Of a stretch of DNA of 64,000 bases, positions 7,330-16,423 are shown piece after piece. Under the pieces are notes generated by a model that had not been told where the DNA came from, made no database searches, and was given only the letters and a program-made list of their open reading frames with translations. A program made the position numbers and the translations under genes. Source of the stretch: Acidimicrobiia bacterium (lineage in GTDB: Bacteria; Actinomycetota; Acidimicrobiia; Spongiisociales; ZC4RG35); assembly GCA_017577575.1 (NCBI GenBank), contig PKRG01000009.1:29046-93045 (forward strand), given 5' to 3'. Position 1 is the stretch's first letter. Each line of letters begins with the position of its first letter.

Positions 7330-9348
7330 GTGACCATCACACTCGACCACGAGTCTCTGGGGCTCGAGGACAAGCAGGTCCTCGAGATGTACCGCTTGAT
7401 GGCTCTGGCCCGCCGCATGGACGACCGGATGTGGGCGCTGAACCGTCAAGGGCGCGCCCCGTTCGTGGTCGGTTCCTCGGGTCACGAAGCGATCCAGGTG
7501 GCGTCGGCCATGGCCCTCGACCCCGACTACGACTGGGTGCTCCCCTACTACCGGGACATGGGAGTGGCGCTGGCCTGGGGGATCCCGCCGGTCGACGTCT
7601 TCCTCGCCGTGTTCGCCCGCAAGACGGATCCCATGTCGGGAGGGCGCCAGCTGCCCAACCACTGGTCCGACCCGGGTCGCCGCGTCCTGACCCAGTCGTC
7701 CTGCATCGGCACCCAGTACCCGCACGCGGTCGGGATCGCCCACGGGCTGCGTATCCAGGGACTGCCCGGAGTCGTGGCGGTCTATGGGGGTGAAGGCTCG
7801 ACCTCGGAGGGCGACTGGCACGAGGCCATGAACTGGGCGGGCATCCACCGCCTGCCCGTGATCTTCATCATCGAGAACAACCAGTACGCGATCTCGGTGC
7901 CCGCCAACGAGGAAGTGGCGGGCAGCCTCTCCAAGCGGGCCGAGGGTTACGGGTTCGCCGGGGTCACCATCGACGGCAACGACCCGCTGCTCGTCTACAA
8001 GACGGTCAAGGAGGCGGCCGACCGCGCCCGCGCCGGGGAAGGCCCGACGCTCATCGAGGCTGAGACCTACCGCTACTACGCCCACACCTCCGACGACGAC
8101 GACCGCCTCTACCGCACACGCGAGGAGGTAGAGCAGTGGCGCCGCCGCGACCCGGTGATGGCGTTGCGCCAGTACCTGATCGAGCACCGACTGCTGTCGG
8201 AAGCCGACGAGAAGGCGCTCGACGAGACGATCGCCTCCGAGATCGCCGCCGCGGTGGCCGAGGCTGAGGGCGCGCCCCGGGCGGACGAGCCGCTGGCCCG
8301 CGTCTACGCCAAGCCGATCGAGCCTGCCGAAGCAGCCACCGAGCCCGAGCCCGAGCCGGAGGGAACCCCGGTCAACCTCATCACCGCCGTCAATCGGGCC
8401 CTCCACGAGGTGATGGAGGAATACGACGACACCGTCCTCTTCGGCGAAGACGTCGCCGGGAACAAAGGCGGTGTTTTCAAGGCGTCCCAGAACCTGACGG
8501 CGACCTTCGGCGAGGAACGGTGCTTCAACAGCCCGCTGGCCGAGTCGGTGATCATCGGGGCGGCGATCGGCATGGCGGCGAGCGGGCTGCGTCCGCTCCC
8601 CGAGATCCAGTTCGCCGACTACATCCACCCGGCGTTCGACCAGATCGTCTCCGAGGCAGCCCGAATCCACTACCGCTCGGACGGTCGATGGAACTGCCCG
8701 ATCGTCATCCGCACCCCCTTCGGCGGCGGCATCCACGGCGCTCTCTACCACTCGCAGTCGGTCGAGGCCTTCTACGCCCATGTCCCCGGGCTGAAGGTCG
8801 TGGTCCCCTCCACTCCCGCCGATGTGAAGGGCCTCCTGTTCTCGGCGGTGGAGGACCCCGACCCGGTGCTGTTCCTCGAGCCGAAGAAGCTGTACCGGCT
8901 CGCCAAGGGCCCCTACCCGGCGGGCGAGTGGCGGGTGCCGATCGGCAAGGCAGCGATCCGCCGGGCCGGCAACGACATCACTATCCTCGCCTACGGAGCG
9001 ATGGCCCACTTCGCGGTCGAAGCCGGTGAGATGCTGGCGGCGGAAGGAGTCGACGCCGAGATCATCGACCTGCGATCGCTCAAGCCTCTGGACTGGCCGA
9101 CGATCGAAGCCTCGGTGAAGAAGACATCACGGGTGCTGATCGTCCACGAGGACAACGAGTTCGTCGGCTACGGCGCCGAGCTGGCCGCCCAGATCGCCGA
9201 CAAGACGTTCGAGTGGCTGGACGCCCCGGTACGCCGATACGCCCTCGCCGACATCCCCGCCATGCCCTACGCCGAGGAGCTGGAGTCGGCGGTCTACCTC
9301 ACGCCCGAAGGGATCGTCGAGCGGGCGCTCGAAGTGGTCAGGTGGTGA
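7330..9348 (+). CDS. Fused E1 alpha-beta subunit of a branched-chain 2-oxoacid dehydrogenase
   Basis: A 672-residue thiamine-diphosphate enzyme that decarboxylates 2-oxoacids and reductively acylates E2. Residues 1-330 are the alpha part, with the ThDP/Mg motif running from GGEG (153-156) to IENN (181-184). A Glu/Pro/Ala-rich linker (about 325-345) joins it to a beta part beginning VNLITAVNRAL, with LFGEDVAGNKGGVF and the FADYIHPAFDQ core. Alpha and beta are separate genes in classical BCKDH. Fused forms occur in several bacteria. The start is GTG after a strong GGAGAAGGGAG site. No E2 or E3 gene is adjacent, so those subunits must be supplied from elsewhere. Coupling to leucine dehydrogenase favours branched-chain substrates. 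Confidence 0.88.
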   Translation: MTITLDHESLGLEDKQVLEMYRLMALARRMDDRMWALNRQGRAPFVVGSSGHEAIQVASAMALDPDYDWVLPYYRDMGVALAWGIPPVDVFLAVFARKTDPMSGGRQLPNHWSDPGRRVLTQSSCIGTQYPHAVGIAHGLRIQGLPGVVAVYGGEGSTSEGDWHEAMNWAGIHRLPVIFIIENNQYAISVPANEEVAGSLSKRAEGYGFAGVTIDGNDPLLVYKTVKEAADRARAGEGPTLIEAETYRYYAHTSDDDDRLYRTREEVEQWRRRDPVMALRQYLIEHRLLSEADEKALDETIASEIAAAVAEAEGAPRADEPLARVYAKPIEPAEAATEPEPEPEGTPVNLITAVNRALHEVMEEYDDTVLFGEDVAGNKGGVFKASQNLTATFGEERCFNSPLAESVIIGAAIGMAASGLRPLPEIQFADYIHPAFDQIVSEAARIHYRSDGRWNCPIVIRTPFGGGIHGALYHSQSVEAFYAHVPGLKVVVPSTPADVKGLLFSAVEDPDPVLFLEPKKLYRLAKGPYPAGEWRVPIGKAAIRRAGNDITILAYGAMAHFAVEAGEMLAAEGVDAEIIDLRSLKPLDWPTIEASVKKTSRVLIVHEDNEFVGYGAELAAQIADKTFEWLDAPVRRYALADIPAMPYAEELESAVYLTPEGIVERALEVVRW

Positions 9349-9395
9349 GCCCACCCAGACGGCGAGGCCCGCAGGGGCTCTAACCTTTCGGGGAG

Positions 9396-11159
9396 ATGTC
9401 CCTGATCTCCCATCTCTCCGCGCTCGTCGGCGCCACCTTCGCCGACCTGGGCCTCGACCCCTCTCTGGGGGCCGTCGTCCCGTCGAACCGGCCCGAGCTC
9501 GCCCAGTTCCAATGCAACGGGGCGATGGCGGCAGCCAAGGCGGTCGGGCGGCCACCCCGGGAGATCGCCGAGGACGTGGCTCGTGCGCTCGACATGGCGA
9601 CCGACCTGAAGAGCGTCGACGTGGCCGGGCCCGGCTTCATCAACCTCACCCTCACCGACGAGGCTCTGGCGGCGTGGGCGCAGTCGATGGCCGACGCCGA
9701 CCGCCTCGGCGTCGACCCGGTGGAAGAGCCGCTGACCGTGGTGGTCGACTACGCCGGCCCCAACGTCGCCAAGGCCATGCACGTGGGACATCTCCGGGCG
9801 ACGATCATCGGCGACAGCCTGGCGCGGTTGTTCGACTTCGTCGGTCACAAGGTGATCCGCGATCCCCACTTCGGGGACTGGGGCCTGCAGATGGGCCTGG
9901 TGATCGCCGAGCTCGAGCGGCGCCACCCCGATTGGCCCTACTTCGATCCCGACTTCACCGGCCCCTACCCGGAGGAATCGCCCGTCACCCTCGACGACCT
10001 CCAGGAGATCTACCCGGTGGCATCGGCCCGGGCGAAAGAGGACGCCGAGTTCGCCGAGGCCGCTCGCCGCGCCACCGTCGAGCTCCAGCGGAAGCGGCCC
10101 GGGTATCTGGCCCTGTGGCAGCACATGCGGGCCGTCTCGATGGAAGACCAGCGGGCCAACTTCTCCGATCTGGGGGTCGACTTCGACATCTGGCACGGCG
10201 AGTCCGACGTCGCCGACATGCTGGAGCCGCTGGTCGAGCGGCTCCGCGAATCCGGCGTGGCCGAGGAGTCCGAAGGTGCGTTGATCGTCCGAGTCGACGA
10301 GCCCGGCGACAAAAAGGAGATCCCGCCCCTGATCCTGGTCAACCGCGCCGGCGGATACCTGTACTCCACCACCGACGTCGCCACGATCTGGTACCGGTCG
10401 GAACAGCTCGGCGCCGACCTGGCCCTCTACGTCGTCGACGCCCGCCAAGCCGACCACTTCACCCAGGTGTTCCGTGCCGCCCGGCGGGCCAGTGTGGCCG
10501 GGAACATGCAGATGGAGCACATCGCCTTCGGCACCATGAACGGCCCCGACGGCAAGCCGTTCAAGACCCGCGAGGGCGGGGTGGTCAGCCTCCGTGACCT
10601 GATCGAGATGGTCGAGAAGGCGGCGATGGCCCGGCTCGACGAAGCCCAGATCGCCACCGACTACCCGCCGGAGGAACGGCAGCGGATCGCCCACCAGGTC
10701 GGAATCGCCGCCCTCAAGTTCGGCGACCTCCACGCCAACCGCACCTCCGATTACGTGTTCGACCTGGACAGGTTCTCGTCCTTCGAGGGCAAGACCGGCC
10801 CTTACCTGCAGTACGCCGCGGTGCGGATCCGGTCGTTGCTCCGCAAGGCCCAGGAACGGGACCTGGCGGAGGGGGCGGTCCTGCCGCCCCAAGTGGAGGC
10901 GGAGCGCAACCTGGTGCTGGAGCTGCTGCAGTTCCCCGAGGCGGTCTGGCGGGCGGTCGATACCCGCTGTCCCCACCACCTCGCCGAGTACGCATACGGG
11001 CTCGCCGGGGTGTTCAACCGGTTCTACGACGCCTGCCACGTCCTGTCCGAGCCCGACGCCGACCGCCAGGCGAGCTGGCTGACGCTGTGCCGGCTCACCC
11101 TCGACACGTTGGTCCGTTCGCTATACCTGCTCGGGATCGAGGTGCCCGAGCGCATGTGA
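9396..11159 (+). CDS. argS: Arginyl-tRNA synthetase
   Basis: This 587-residue class I enzyme charges tRNA-Arg. The N-terminal Add-1 domain spans roughly residues 1-110. The HIGH signature is present as HVGH (129-132) within NVAKAMHVGHLR. The KMSKS loop is replaced by a GKPFKTREGG segment, normal for ArgS. The C-terminal alpha-helical anticodon-binding domain begins around residue 470 (TGPYLQYAAVRIRSLL). The length is usual for the family. TAACCT (9381-9386) lies 9 nt before ATG, with a GGGGAG in between, so the transcript may be leaderless or very short-leadered. A GNAT gene follows after 2 bp. Confidence 0.97.
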   Translation: MSLISHLSALVGATFADLGLDPSLGAVVPSNRPELAQFQCNGAMAAAKAVGRPPREIAEDVARALDMATDLKSVDVAGPGFINLTLTDEALAAWAQSMADADRLGVDPVEEPLTVVVDYAGPNVAKAMHVGHLRATIIGDSLARLFDFVGHKVIRDPHFGDWGLQMGLVIAELERRHPDWPYFDPDFTGPYPEESPVTLDDLQEIYPVASARAKEDAEFAEAARRATVELQRKRPGYLALWQHMRAVSMEDQRANFSDLGVDFDIWHGESDVADMLEPLVERLRESGVAEESEGALIVRVDEPGDKKEIPPLILVNRAGGYLYSTTDVATIWYRSEQLGADLALYVVDARQADHFTQVFRAARRASVAGNMQMEHIAFGTMNGPDGKPFKTREGGVVSLRDLIEMVEKAAMARLDEAQIATDYPPEERQRIAHQVGIAALKFGDLHANRTSDYVFDLDRFSSFEGKTGPYLQYAAVRIRSLLRKAQERDLAEGAVLPPQVEAERNLVLELLQFPEAVWRAVDTRCPHHLAEYAYGLAGVFNRFYDACHVLSEPDADRQASWLTLCRLTLDTLVRSLYLLGIEVPERM

Positions 11160-11161
11160 CC

Positions 11162-12022
11162 ATGGCTGTCTCGATTCGGCCGGCCGAGGCGCGGGACGCC
11201 GAGGTGATCGCCGGCTTCACCCAGAACACGTTCTCTTGGGGCGACTACGTGGCCGACGCCTTCCTCGACTGGCTGGCCGACGAAGACGCCGCGGTGCCGG
11301 TCGCGACCGACGACCACGACCGTCCCATCGCCCTGGCCCGGGTGCGGATGCTCAGCGACCGGGAGAGCTGGCTGTCGGCTGCCCGGGTCCACCCCGATCA
11401 CCGACGCAAAGGACTCGGGTCGGCCCTCAACGACTGGTGCGTGGAGTGGTCCCGTCAGCGGGGCGCCGCCGTGGCCCGGCTCGAGATCGAGACATGGAAC
11501 GAGCCCGCCCAGAACCAGGTGAGGCGGCTCGGGTACCGCCACGTGGCCACGGTCGTCGATGCGCATCGGGAGGTGGGGCGCTCGGAGATAGAGCCGGCGA
11601 CCAACGGAGGACGGCGAACCCCGGCCGAGGAGCGCCTGGAGCGGGCGCCTCGAGCGGAGGCGGACGGAGCCTTCATCGCCTGGTCGACCTCGGACCTGGC
11701 GCGGGCGTCCCACGGCCTCTTCTCGCCGGAGCCGTGGGCGTGGCGGCGGATGACGGCCGAAGACGTGTACTCCTCCCGCACCTGGTTCTGCCCCTCCGGG
11801 TGGATCATGGCCGAGGACGACGGCGAAGAGCTGTTCGTGAAATGGCTGGTGTCGGTGCCGGAGGACGCCAGGCGCCTGGTGCGGGCAACGGTCGACCTCG
11901 CCGAGGGCAGCGGCTACAGCTCCGTCCACATCGCGGTGCCGTCTCTTCCCTGGATGGACGAGGCGTTGCGGGTGAACGGGCTGGAGCCCCACGAGTTCTA
12001 CATCTTCGAGAAGCCGGTGTGA
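11162..12022 (+). CDS. GNAT family N-acetyltransferase
   Basis: A 286-residue protein. The N-terminal half is a complete GNAT domain with the acetyl-CoA loop VHPDHRRKGLGSALNDW (about residues 78-94). The C-terminal half repeats a shorter GNAT-like fold ending in NGLEPHEFYIFEKPV. The start chosen is ATG 11162, 2 bp after the argS stop. The frame is open further upstream but only inside argS. Translational coupling with argS is likely. The acceptor substrate is unknown. Confidence 0.8.
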   Translation: MAVSIRPAEARDAEVIAGFTQNTFSWGDYVADAFLDWLADEDAAVPVATDDHDRPIALARVRMLSDRESWLSAARVHPDHRRKGLGSALNDWCVEWSRQRGAAVARLEIETWNEPAQNQVRRLGYRHVATVVDAHREVGRSEIEPATNGGRRTPAEERLERAPRAEADGAFIAWSTSDLARASHGLFSPEPWAWRRMTAEDVYSSRTWFCPSGWIMAEDDGEELFVKWLVSVPEDARRLVRATVDLAEGSGYSSVHIAVPSLPWMDEALRVNGLEPHEFYIFEKPV

Positions 12023-12029
12023 CCTCTCC

Positions 12030-12623
12030 TCAGAGGATCACCATCGTGGCGACCACCCAGATCAGGTAGACGACCGGGATGTCGCCGTCGGCGGCCATGG
12101 CGGCGCCGAAGCCTCCGGTGCGAACCCACCACGACAGCGGGGCACCCAGGAGCGGCACCGCGGTGACGCCGGCGATCGCCGTCGCCCGGATGATGTCGGC
12201 GGCGGTGTGGAACGGCAGGGGCAGTTCCAGCGCGAAATCCCCGAGGAAGGTGTGGACCACCAGCAGGACGAGCCCGACCAGCACCGCCGACACGACCCGG
12301 GCCACGAGCAGGTGGACCTCTTCGAAGCCGGCCGTGCGGCGGCCCCGGCCGAGAGGACCCTCGGATGCGACACCCAGAGCGAAACCGCCCACGATGCCGA
12401 TCACGAGGCTGGAGCCGAGCATGGCACCCGTGGACAAGTCGAGACCGACGTCGACCAGCTCGAAACCGTCGAGGAGCACCGCCGCTGCCAGCCCCAGGTA
12501 GGCGCTCCCGATCACGATCAGCGCCACGTCGAGCATCGTCCCCAGCGCCGACCACGACAGCGCCAACCAGTGGCGTGCGGCCGAAGGCGCAGCTTCCGGC
12601 GGTGACGTCATGAGGTCTGACAC
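12030..12623 (-). CDS. Integral membrane protein of unknown function
   Basis: A 197-residue protein with about five hydrophobic helices (for example LDVALIVIGSAYLGLAAAVLL, SSLVIGIVGGFALGV, VVSAVLVGLVLLVVHTFL, the PLLGAPLSWW region and VVYLIWVVATMVIL). No family is recognised. Two starts are possible: GTG at 12623, or ATG at 12611, which lies about 11 nt after AAGG. It lies 33 bp downstream of glcF on the same strand and could be the last gene of the glycolate oxidase unit. It converges with the GNAT gene to the left. Confidence 0.6.
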   Translation of the reverse strand: MSDLMTSPPEAAPSAARHWLALSWSALGTMLDVALIVIGSAYLGLAAAVLLDGFELVDVGLDLSTGAMLGSSLVIGIVGGFALGVASEGPLGRGRRTAGFEEVHLLVARVVSAVLVGLVLLVVHTFLGDFALELPLPFHTAADIIRATAIAGVTAVPLLGAPLSWWVRTGGFGAAMAADGDIPVVYLIWVVATMVIL

Positions 12624-12656
12624 CTTAAATCGTCCGCTCCGGCGTCGGTCGTCTCG

Positions 12657-13886
12657 TCATCCCCGCACCCGCGGTCGGCTCTCCGATTCGACCAGCGCCT
12701 CGTGGTAGATCTCCACCGGGTGTGCCACCCGGTAGAAGGCCGGCAGGTGCTGGCGGAGCTGCATCTCGCATCCCGGGTTGGCGGAGGCGACGAGGGTGGA
12801 CCCGGTGGCCTGGACCTCGGTCGCTTTCCTGCTCCCCAACTCGGCAGACGTGTCGGGGTAGATGAGCGAGTAGATGCCGGCGGCGCCACAGCACATGCCG
12901 GACGGGTCCACGTCGACGGTGGTGTAGCCGGCTGCTCGGAGGATCTCGCGGGGGGCGGCGGTCTCCCGCTGGGCATGCCGGAGATGGCACGGGTCCTGGA
13001 CTGCCACCGGCCCGCGGTCCTCGGGGAGTCGCGGCAGATGGCCCCGGTCGATCAGGTCGGCGACGACCATGGTGACGTCGCGCGATCGCCGCGCCAGGTC
13101 CTCCCCGCCCCAGTGGCCGTACTCGGCCATGTGGGCGGAGCATCCGGCGGCGGTGACGACGACGAGATCGACGCCGGCGAAGGCTTCGACGTTGCGGCGG
13201 GCGAGACGGCGGGCATCTGCGACGTCGCCGTCGTGAGCGGCGAGCGCCCCGCAGCAGGTCTGGTTCTCGGGTACCACCACCCGGTACCCGGCTCGGGTGA
13301 GCAGATCGACCGTTGCCCGCTGCACCCCGGCGAACCAGGGCTCCATCACACATCCGGCCAGCAGCGCTGCCGTGCCCAGCCTGCCCTCGCCCTGGATGGT
13401 GCCCCGCCTCGGCGCGGAGCCGTCGAGCGGCCTCACTCCCGAGAGCGGCTTGGCCAGCCACGGGGGCAACAGCCGGTCCAGACGCAGGGCCCGGAGGAGG
13501 CGTATGCCCCAGGTGGCCACCCGCATCAGGCCCGGAGTGGGGAGGAGCTTGCCGACCACGAGGTGGCGGAGACGGCGTTTGGCGTCCGGCACCTGGGCAG
13601 CGACTTCGGCTCGCGCCCCTTCCATGGCCCGGCCGAACGGAACCAGGCTCGGGCACACCGCCTCGCATGCCCGGCACTGCAGGCAGTAGCCGACGATCTC
13701 GGCGAAGCTGTCGTCGACGGCCAGGTCGCCCGATGCCACCGCGCTCATCGCCATCAGCCTCCCGCGGGGTGAGGCGGTGTCGCGGCCGGTCAGCCGGTAC
13801 GTCGGGCAGTGCGGCAGGCACAGCCCGCACTGCACGCAACTCGCCAGCTCGTCTTTCGTGGGATGGAAGTCGGTCACCCAGGTCAT
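12657..13886 (-). CDS. glcF: Glycolate oxidase iron-sulfur subunit
   Basis: A 409-residue electron-transfer subunit. Two 4Fe-4S motifs sit near the N terminus: C17-x2-C20-x2-C23-x3-C27 followed by P, and a second CLQCRACEAVC. Two CCG domains follow (TCCGALAAHDGD and MCCGAAGIYS), typical of GlcF/heterodisulfide-reductase-like proteins. It should pass electrons from the GlcD/GlcE flavins to the membrane chain. ATG shares one base with the glcE stop (TGATG), so the two are translationally coupled. A GTG one codon upstream is an alternative start. Confidence 0.93.
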   Translation of the reverse strand: MTWVTDFHPTKDELASCVQCGLCLPHCPTYRLTGRDTASPRGRLMAMSAVASGDLAVDDSFAEIVGYCLQCRACEAVCPSLVPFGRAMEGARAEVAAQVPDAKRRLRHLVVGKLLPTPGLMRVATWGIRLLRALRLDRLLPPWLAKPLSGVRPLDGSAPRRGTIQGEGRLGTAALLAGCVMEPWFAGVQRATVDLLTRAGYRVVVPENQTCCGALAAHDGDVADARRLARRNVEAFAGVDLVVVTAAGCSAHMAEYGHWGGEDLARRSRDVTMVVADLIDRGHLPRLPEDRGPVAVQDPCHLRHAQRETAAPREILRAAGYTTVDVDPSGMCCGAAGIYSLIYPDTSAELGSRKATEVQATGSTLVASANPGCEMQLRQHLPAFYRVAHPVEIYHEALVESESRPRVRG

Positions 13887-14956
13887 CACAACCCTCCGGG
13901 GAGCCGGCCCCGCTCGAGGATCCGAGCCGGGTCGAAAGCCGCCACGATCTTCCGCTGCAGCTCCAACGTCGGCGGGGGCGTCCCCCACGGGTCCGTCTCG
14001 GACCTCCCTCGCACCCTGACCACCGCACCGCCGTGCTCTTCGGCCCATCTCCTCAGCGCCACGACGAACAGCTCGTCGGAGGCCGCGAACGTCACCTCGC
14101 CGACGCCGTGCTGGGCGACGTAGGGGACGTCGGGCGGGAAACGTCCGATCGCCTGGGCGAGCAAACTCGGGGGCACCCGGGCCGACCACACCGTCGGCCC
14201 GGCAACGGGCTCGGGCAGATGCAGGCCTTCGCGCTCGTCGCCGCCGAGGCGTCGGGCGATGTCGTCGACCTCCCGCCGCGTGCCGGACAGCAGGACCCTG
14301 ACGCTGTCGGGCGTCTGGAGCACCGCCCGGGGCCGGTAGACGGCGTCCTGGGGCGGAAGCCGATCCAAGAACACGGTCGCCGTGGCCTCGGTCAGCGGCC
14401 ACAGCTTCAGGCAGACCGAAGTGATGACCCCGAGCGAGCCCAAAGAGCCCGTGTAGAGGCGGGGCAGGTCGTAGCCGGTGACGTTCTTCACCACCCGGCC
14501 GCCGCCCTTTATCCGTCTGCCGTCGCCCGTCACTGCCTGGACTTCGAGGATGCGGTCCCGTGTCGGGCCGTAGCGCAGGCGGGCGTATGCCGACGCTCCC
14601 GTGGCGACGACCCCGCCGACCGTGGCGGGCCCGGGCTGCTCGGGGAGGAGCGCCGTCTGGCCGCCGGCGTTGAGCTCGGCCTCCAGGTCCGCGACCGGGG
14701 TCCCCGCCCCCACCACCACGGTCAGGTCGTCGGGCTGCCACTCCTCGATCCCCGACAGCCCGGAAGTGGACACCACCACGTCACACGGGGCGTGGTAGCC
14801 GATGTCGCGGTGGGTCCCCCCTCCCCAGATCGCCACCCTCGTGCCGGTCCGGGTCGCCTCGGCGAGGAAGCCGGCCAGCTCCTCCGGCGACGCCGGTGTG
14901 ACCGTCTCGACGCCGTCCGGCGGAGCCGCCGCCACCGCCTGGCCGGTCGGACTCAT
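13886..14956 (-). CDS. glcE: Glycolate oxidase FAD-binding subunit
   Basis: A 356-residue FAD_binding_4 protein, shorter than GlcD as in other GlcE subunits. The flavin-binding segment reads RVAIWGGGTH, then LPEQPGPATVGGVVATGASA and a VVKNVTGYDLPRLYTGSLGSLG signature. It forms the glycolate dehydrogenase complex with GlcD and GlcF, oxidising glycolate to glyoxylate. ATG overlaps the glcD stop by 4 nt (ATGA). A longer open frame upstream is a shadow inside glcD. Confidence 0.9.
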   Translation of the reverse strand: MSPTGQAVAAAPPDGVETVTPASPEELAGFLAEATRTGTRVAIWGGGTHRDIGYHAPCDVVVSTSGLSGIEEWQPDDLTVVVGAGTPVADLEAELNAGGQTALLPEQPGPATVGGVVATGASAYARLRYGPTRDRILEVQAVTGDGRRIKGGGRVVKNVTGYDLPRLYTGSLGSLGVITSVCLKLWPLTEATATVFLDRLPPQDAVYRPRAVLQTPDSVRVLLSGTRREVDDIARRLGGDEREGLHLPEPVAGPTVWSARVPPSLLAQAIGRFPPDVPYVAQHGVGEVTFAASDELFVVALRRWAEEHGGAVVRVRGRSETDPWGTPPPTLELQRKIVAAFDPARILERGRLPGGL

Positions 14957-16374
14957 ACCCACGCTCCGTCGGGGACCGGACGGCTGCCGAGGTCGAAGCA
15001 GCGGGACCCCTGCGGGAGGATCTTCGTGGGGTTGAACACCCCGTCGGGATCGAAGCACTCCTTCAGGCGGGCCTGGGCGTCGAGGTCGACTTCGTTGAAG
15101 AGCATCGGCATGTAGTCGCGCTTTTCGAGGCCGATCCCGTGCTCCCCCGAGAGAACGCCGCCGCGGCTCACGCAGACCTCGACCATCTCCTCTGCCGCCT
15201 TCCTCACTCTCTCCGTCTCGTCGGGGTCCCCGGAGTCGTAGGCGATGAGAGGATGGAGGTTGCCGTCGCCGGCGTGGAAGACGTTCATGATCGCCAGGCG
15301 GTGACGCCGGGCGATCTCGTAGATCTGGCTGAGGGTCTCCACGAGACGGGTGCGGGGAACGACGGTGTCGTGGAGGTAGTAGTCGGGTGCGGTCTGGGCG
15401 ACCGCGCCGAAGGCGGACTTGCGGCCCTTCCACAGCATCGCCCGCTGCTCCTCGTCGGCGGCCAACTCGATCGAACGCGCCCGATGCTCGGTGCCGATCC
15501 GGCGGATCACCTCGGCCTCGGCTTCGACCGCTGCCGTCTCGCCGACCACTTCGGCGAGCAGGAGGGCGGCGGCGTCGACGGGCAGGCCGCCGTGGAGCCA
15601 GTTCTCGACCGCCACGGCCATCGCCTGGTCCATCATCTCCAGCGCCGCCGGCACCACGCCGGCGGCGATGATCCCCGAGACGGTGGCGGCGGCATCCTCC
15701 ACCGTGTCGAAGGCGAGCAGCAGGGTGCGCACGTCCGGCGGGTTGGGCAGGAGGCGGACGAGGACCTTCGTCACCAAGCCGAGCGTGCCCTCCGAGCCGA
15801 TCATCACCCCGCGCAGGTCCAGGCCGATCGGATCGGGAGCGGCCGACCCGAGCGTCGTCACCTCGCCGTCGGCCAGCACGACTTCCAGGGCCAGGACGTG
15901 GGCGACGGTGCTTCCTTCCGCCAGGCAATGAGGGCCGCCGGAGTTGTTGGCGACGTTGCCCCCGATGGTGCACACCGACTGTGACGACGGGTCGGGGGCG
16001 AAGTGCAGGCCGTAGGGCTGGGTGGCCACCGACAGGTCGAGATTGATCACACCGGGGCCCACCCAGGCGGTGCGGTTCTCCACGTCCACCTCGTGGATCC
16101 GGTCCATTCGTTTGAGGGAGACGACCACTCCACCCTCGTTCGGCACGGCCCCGGCGGCCAGCCCGGTGCCGGCGCCACGTGCCACGATCGGGACGCCGTG
16201 GCGGGAGACGATCCGTACCACCTCGGCGACTTCCTCGGTGGTCTCGGGGAAGACCACCAGGTCGGCGTGCCCCCGGGAAGCACCGGCGTCCTTGGAGTAC
16301 ATGAGCAGGGCGAACGGGTCTTCGGTCACGCGCTCTTCCCCGAGGAGAGCAGTGAGCTCTTCGACGAGACCCAT
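14953..16374 (-). CDS. glcD: Glycolate oxidase catalytic flavoprotein subunit
   Basis: A 473-residue FAD-linked oxidase. The FAD_binding_4 domain shows VPIVARGAGTGLAAGAVP, SVCTIGGNVANNSGGPHC and GSEGTLGLVTKVLVRLLP. The C-terminal FAD_oxidase_C domain ends with VFHAGDGNLHPLIAYD and SGEHGIGLEKRDYM, whose histidines bind metal and substrate in D-lactate/glycolate oxidases. D-2-hydroxyacids other than glycolate are possible substrates. The full glcDEF set favours glycolate. The promoter is TAAGAT 6 nt before ATG. Glyoxylate, the product, is also what ureide catabolism at 59-64 kb would yield. Confidence 0.92.
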   Translation of the reverse strand: MGLVEELTALLGEERVTEDPFALLMYSKDAGASRGHADLVVFPETTEEVAEVVRIVSRHGVPIVARGAGTGLAAGAVPNEGGVVVSLKRMDRIHEVDVENRTAWVGPGVINLDLSVATQPYGLHFAPDPSSQSVCTIGGNVANNSGGPHCLAEGSTVAHVLALEVVLADGEVTTLGSAAPDPIGLDLRGVMIGSEGTLGLVTKVLVRLLPNPPDVRTLLLAFDTVEDAAATVSGIIAAGVVPAALEMMDQAMAVAVENWLHGGLPVDAAALLLAEVVGETAAVEAEAEVIRRIGTEHRARSIELAADEEQRAMLWKGRKSAFGAVAQTAPDYYLHDTVVPRTRLVETLSQIYEIARRHRLAIMNVFHAGDGNLHPLIAYDSGDPDETERVRKAAEEMVEVCVSRGGVLSGEHGIGLEKRDYMPMLFNEVDLDAQARLKECFDPDGVFNPTKILPQGSRCFDLGSRPVPDGAWV

Positions 16375-16380
16375 GGCCTG

Positions 16381-16386
16381 ATCTTA
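16381..16386 (-). promoter_or_regulatory. -10 element for a leaderless glcDEF transcript
   Basis: Reverse-strand TAAGAT, then 6 nt, then the glcD ATG. No Shine-Dalgarno sequence lies between. Confidence 0.55.
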
Positions 16387-16411
16387 CGGCTCCGGATACG
16401 AGCCACGCCCC

Positions 16412-16417
16412 TACGAT
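16412..16417 (+). promoter_or_regulatory. -10 element for a leaderless DUF4870 transcript
   Basis: TACGAT, then 6 nt, then the GTG start at 16424. It is divergent from the glcD promoter 25 bp away. Confidence 0.6.
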
Positions 16418-16423
16418 TGACGG

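Noticed and set aside
6136..9009. A 957-codon open frame on the reverse strand
   Set aside because: It is a GC-driven shadow of the leucine dehydrogenase and E1 genes, which have catalytic motifs in the forward frame.
10557..10580. Missing KMSKS motif in ArgS
   Set aside because: A degenerate motif here is normal for most arginyl-tRNA synthetases and not a sign of inactivation.
12625..12660. An 11-codon frame overlapping the glcF stop as ATGA
   Set aside because: It has no promoter or ribosome-binding evidence of its own and does not overlap the next gene's start. Likely chance.
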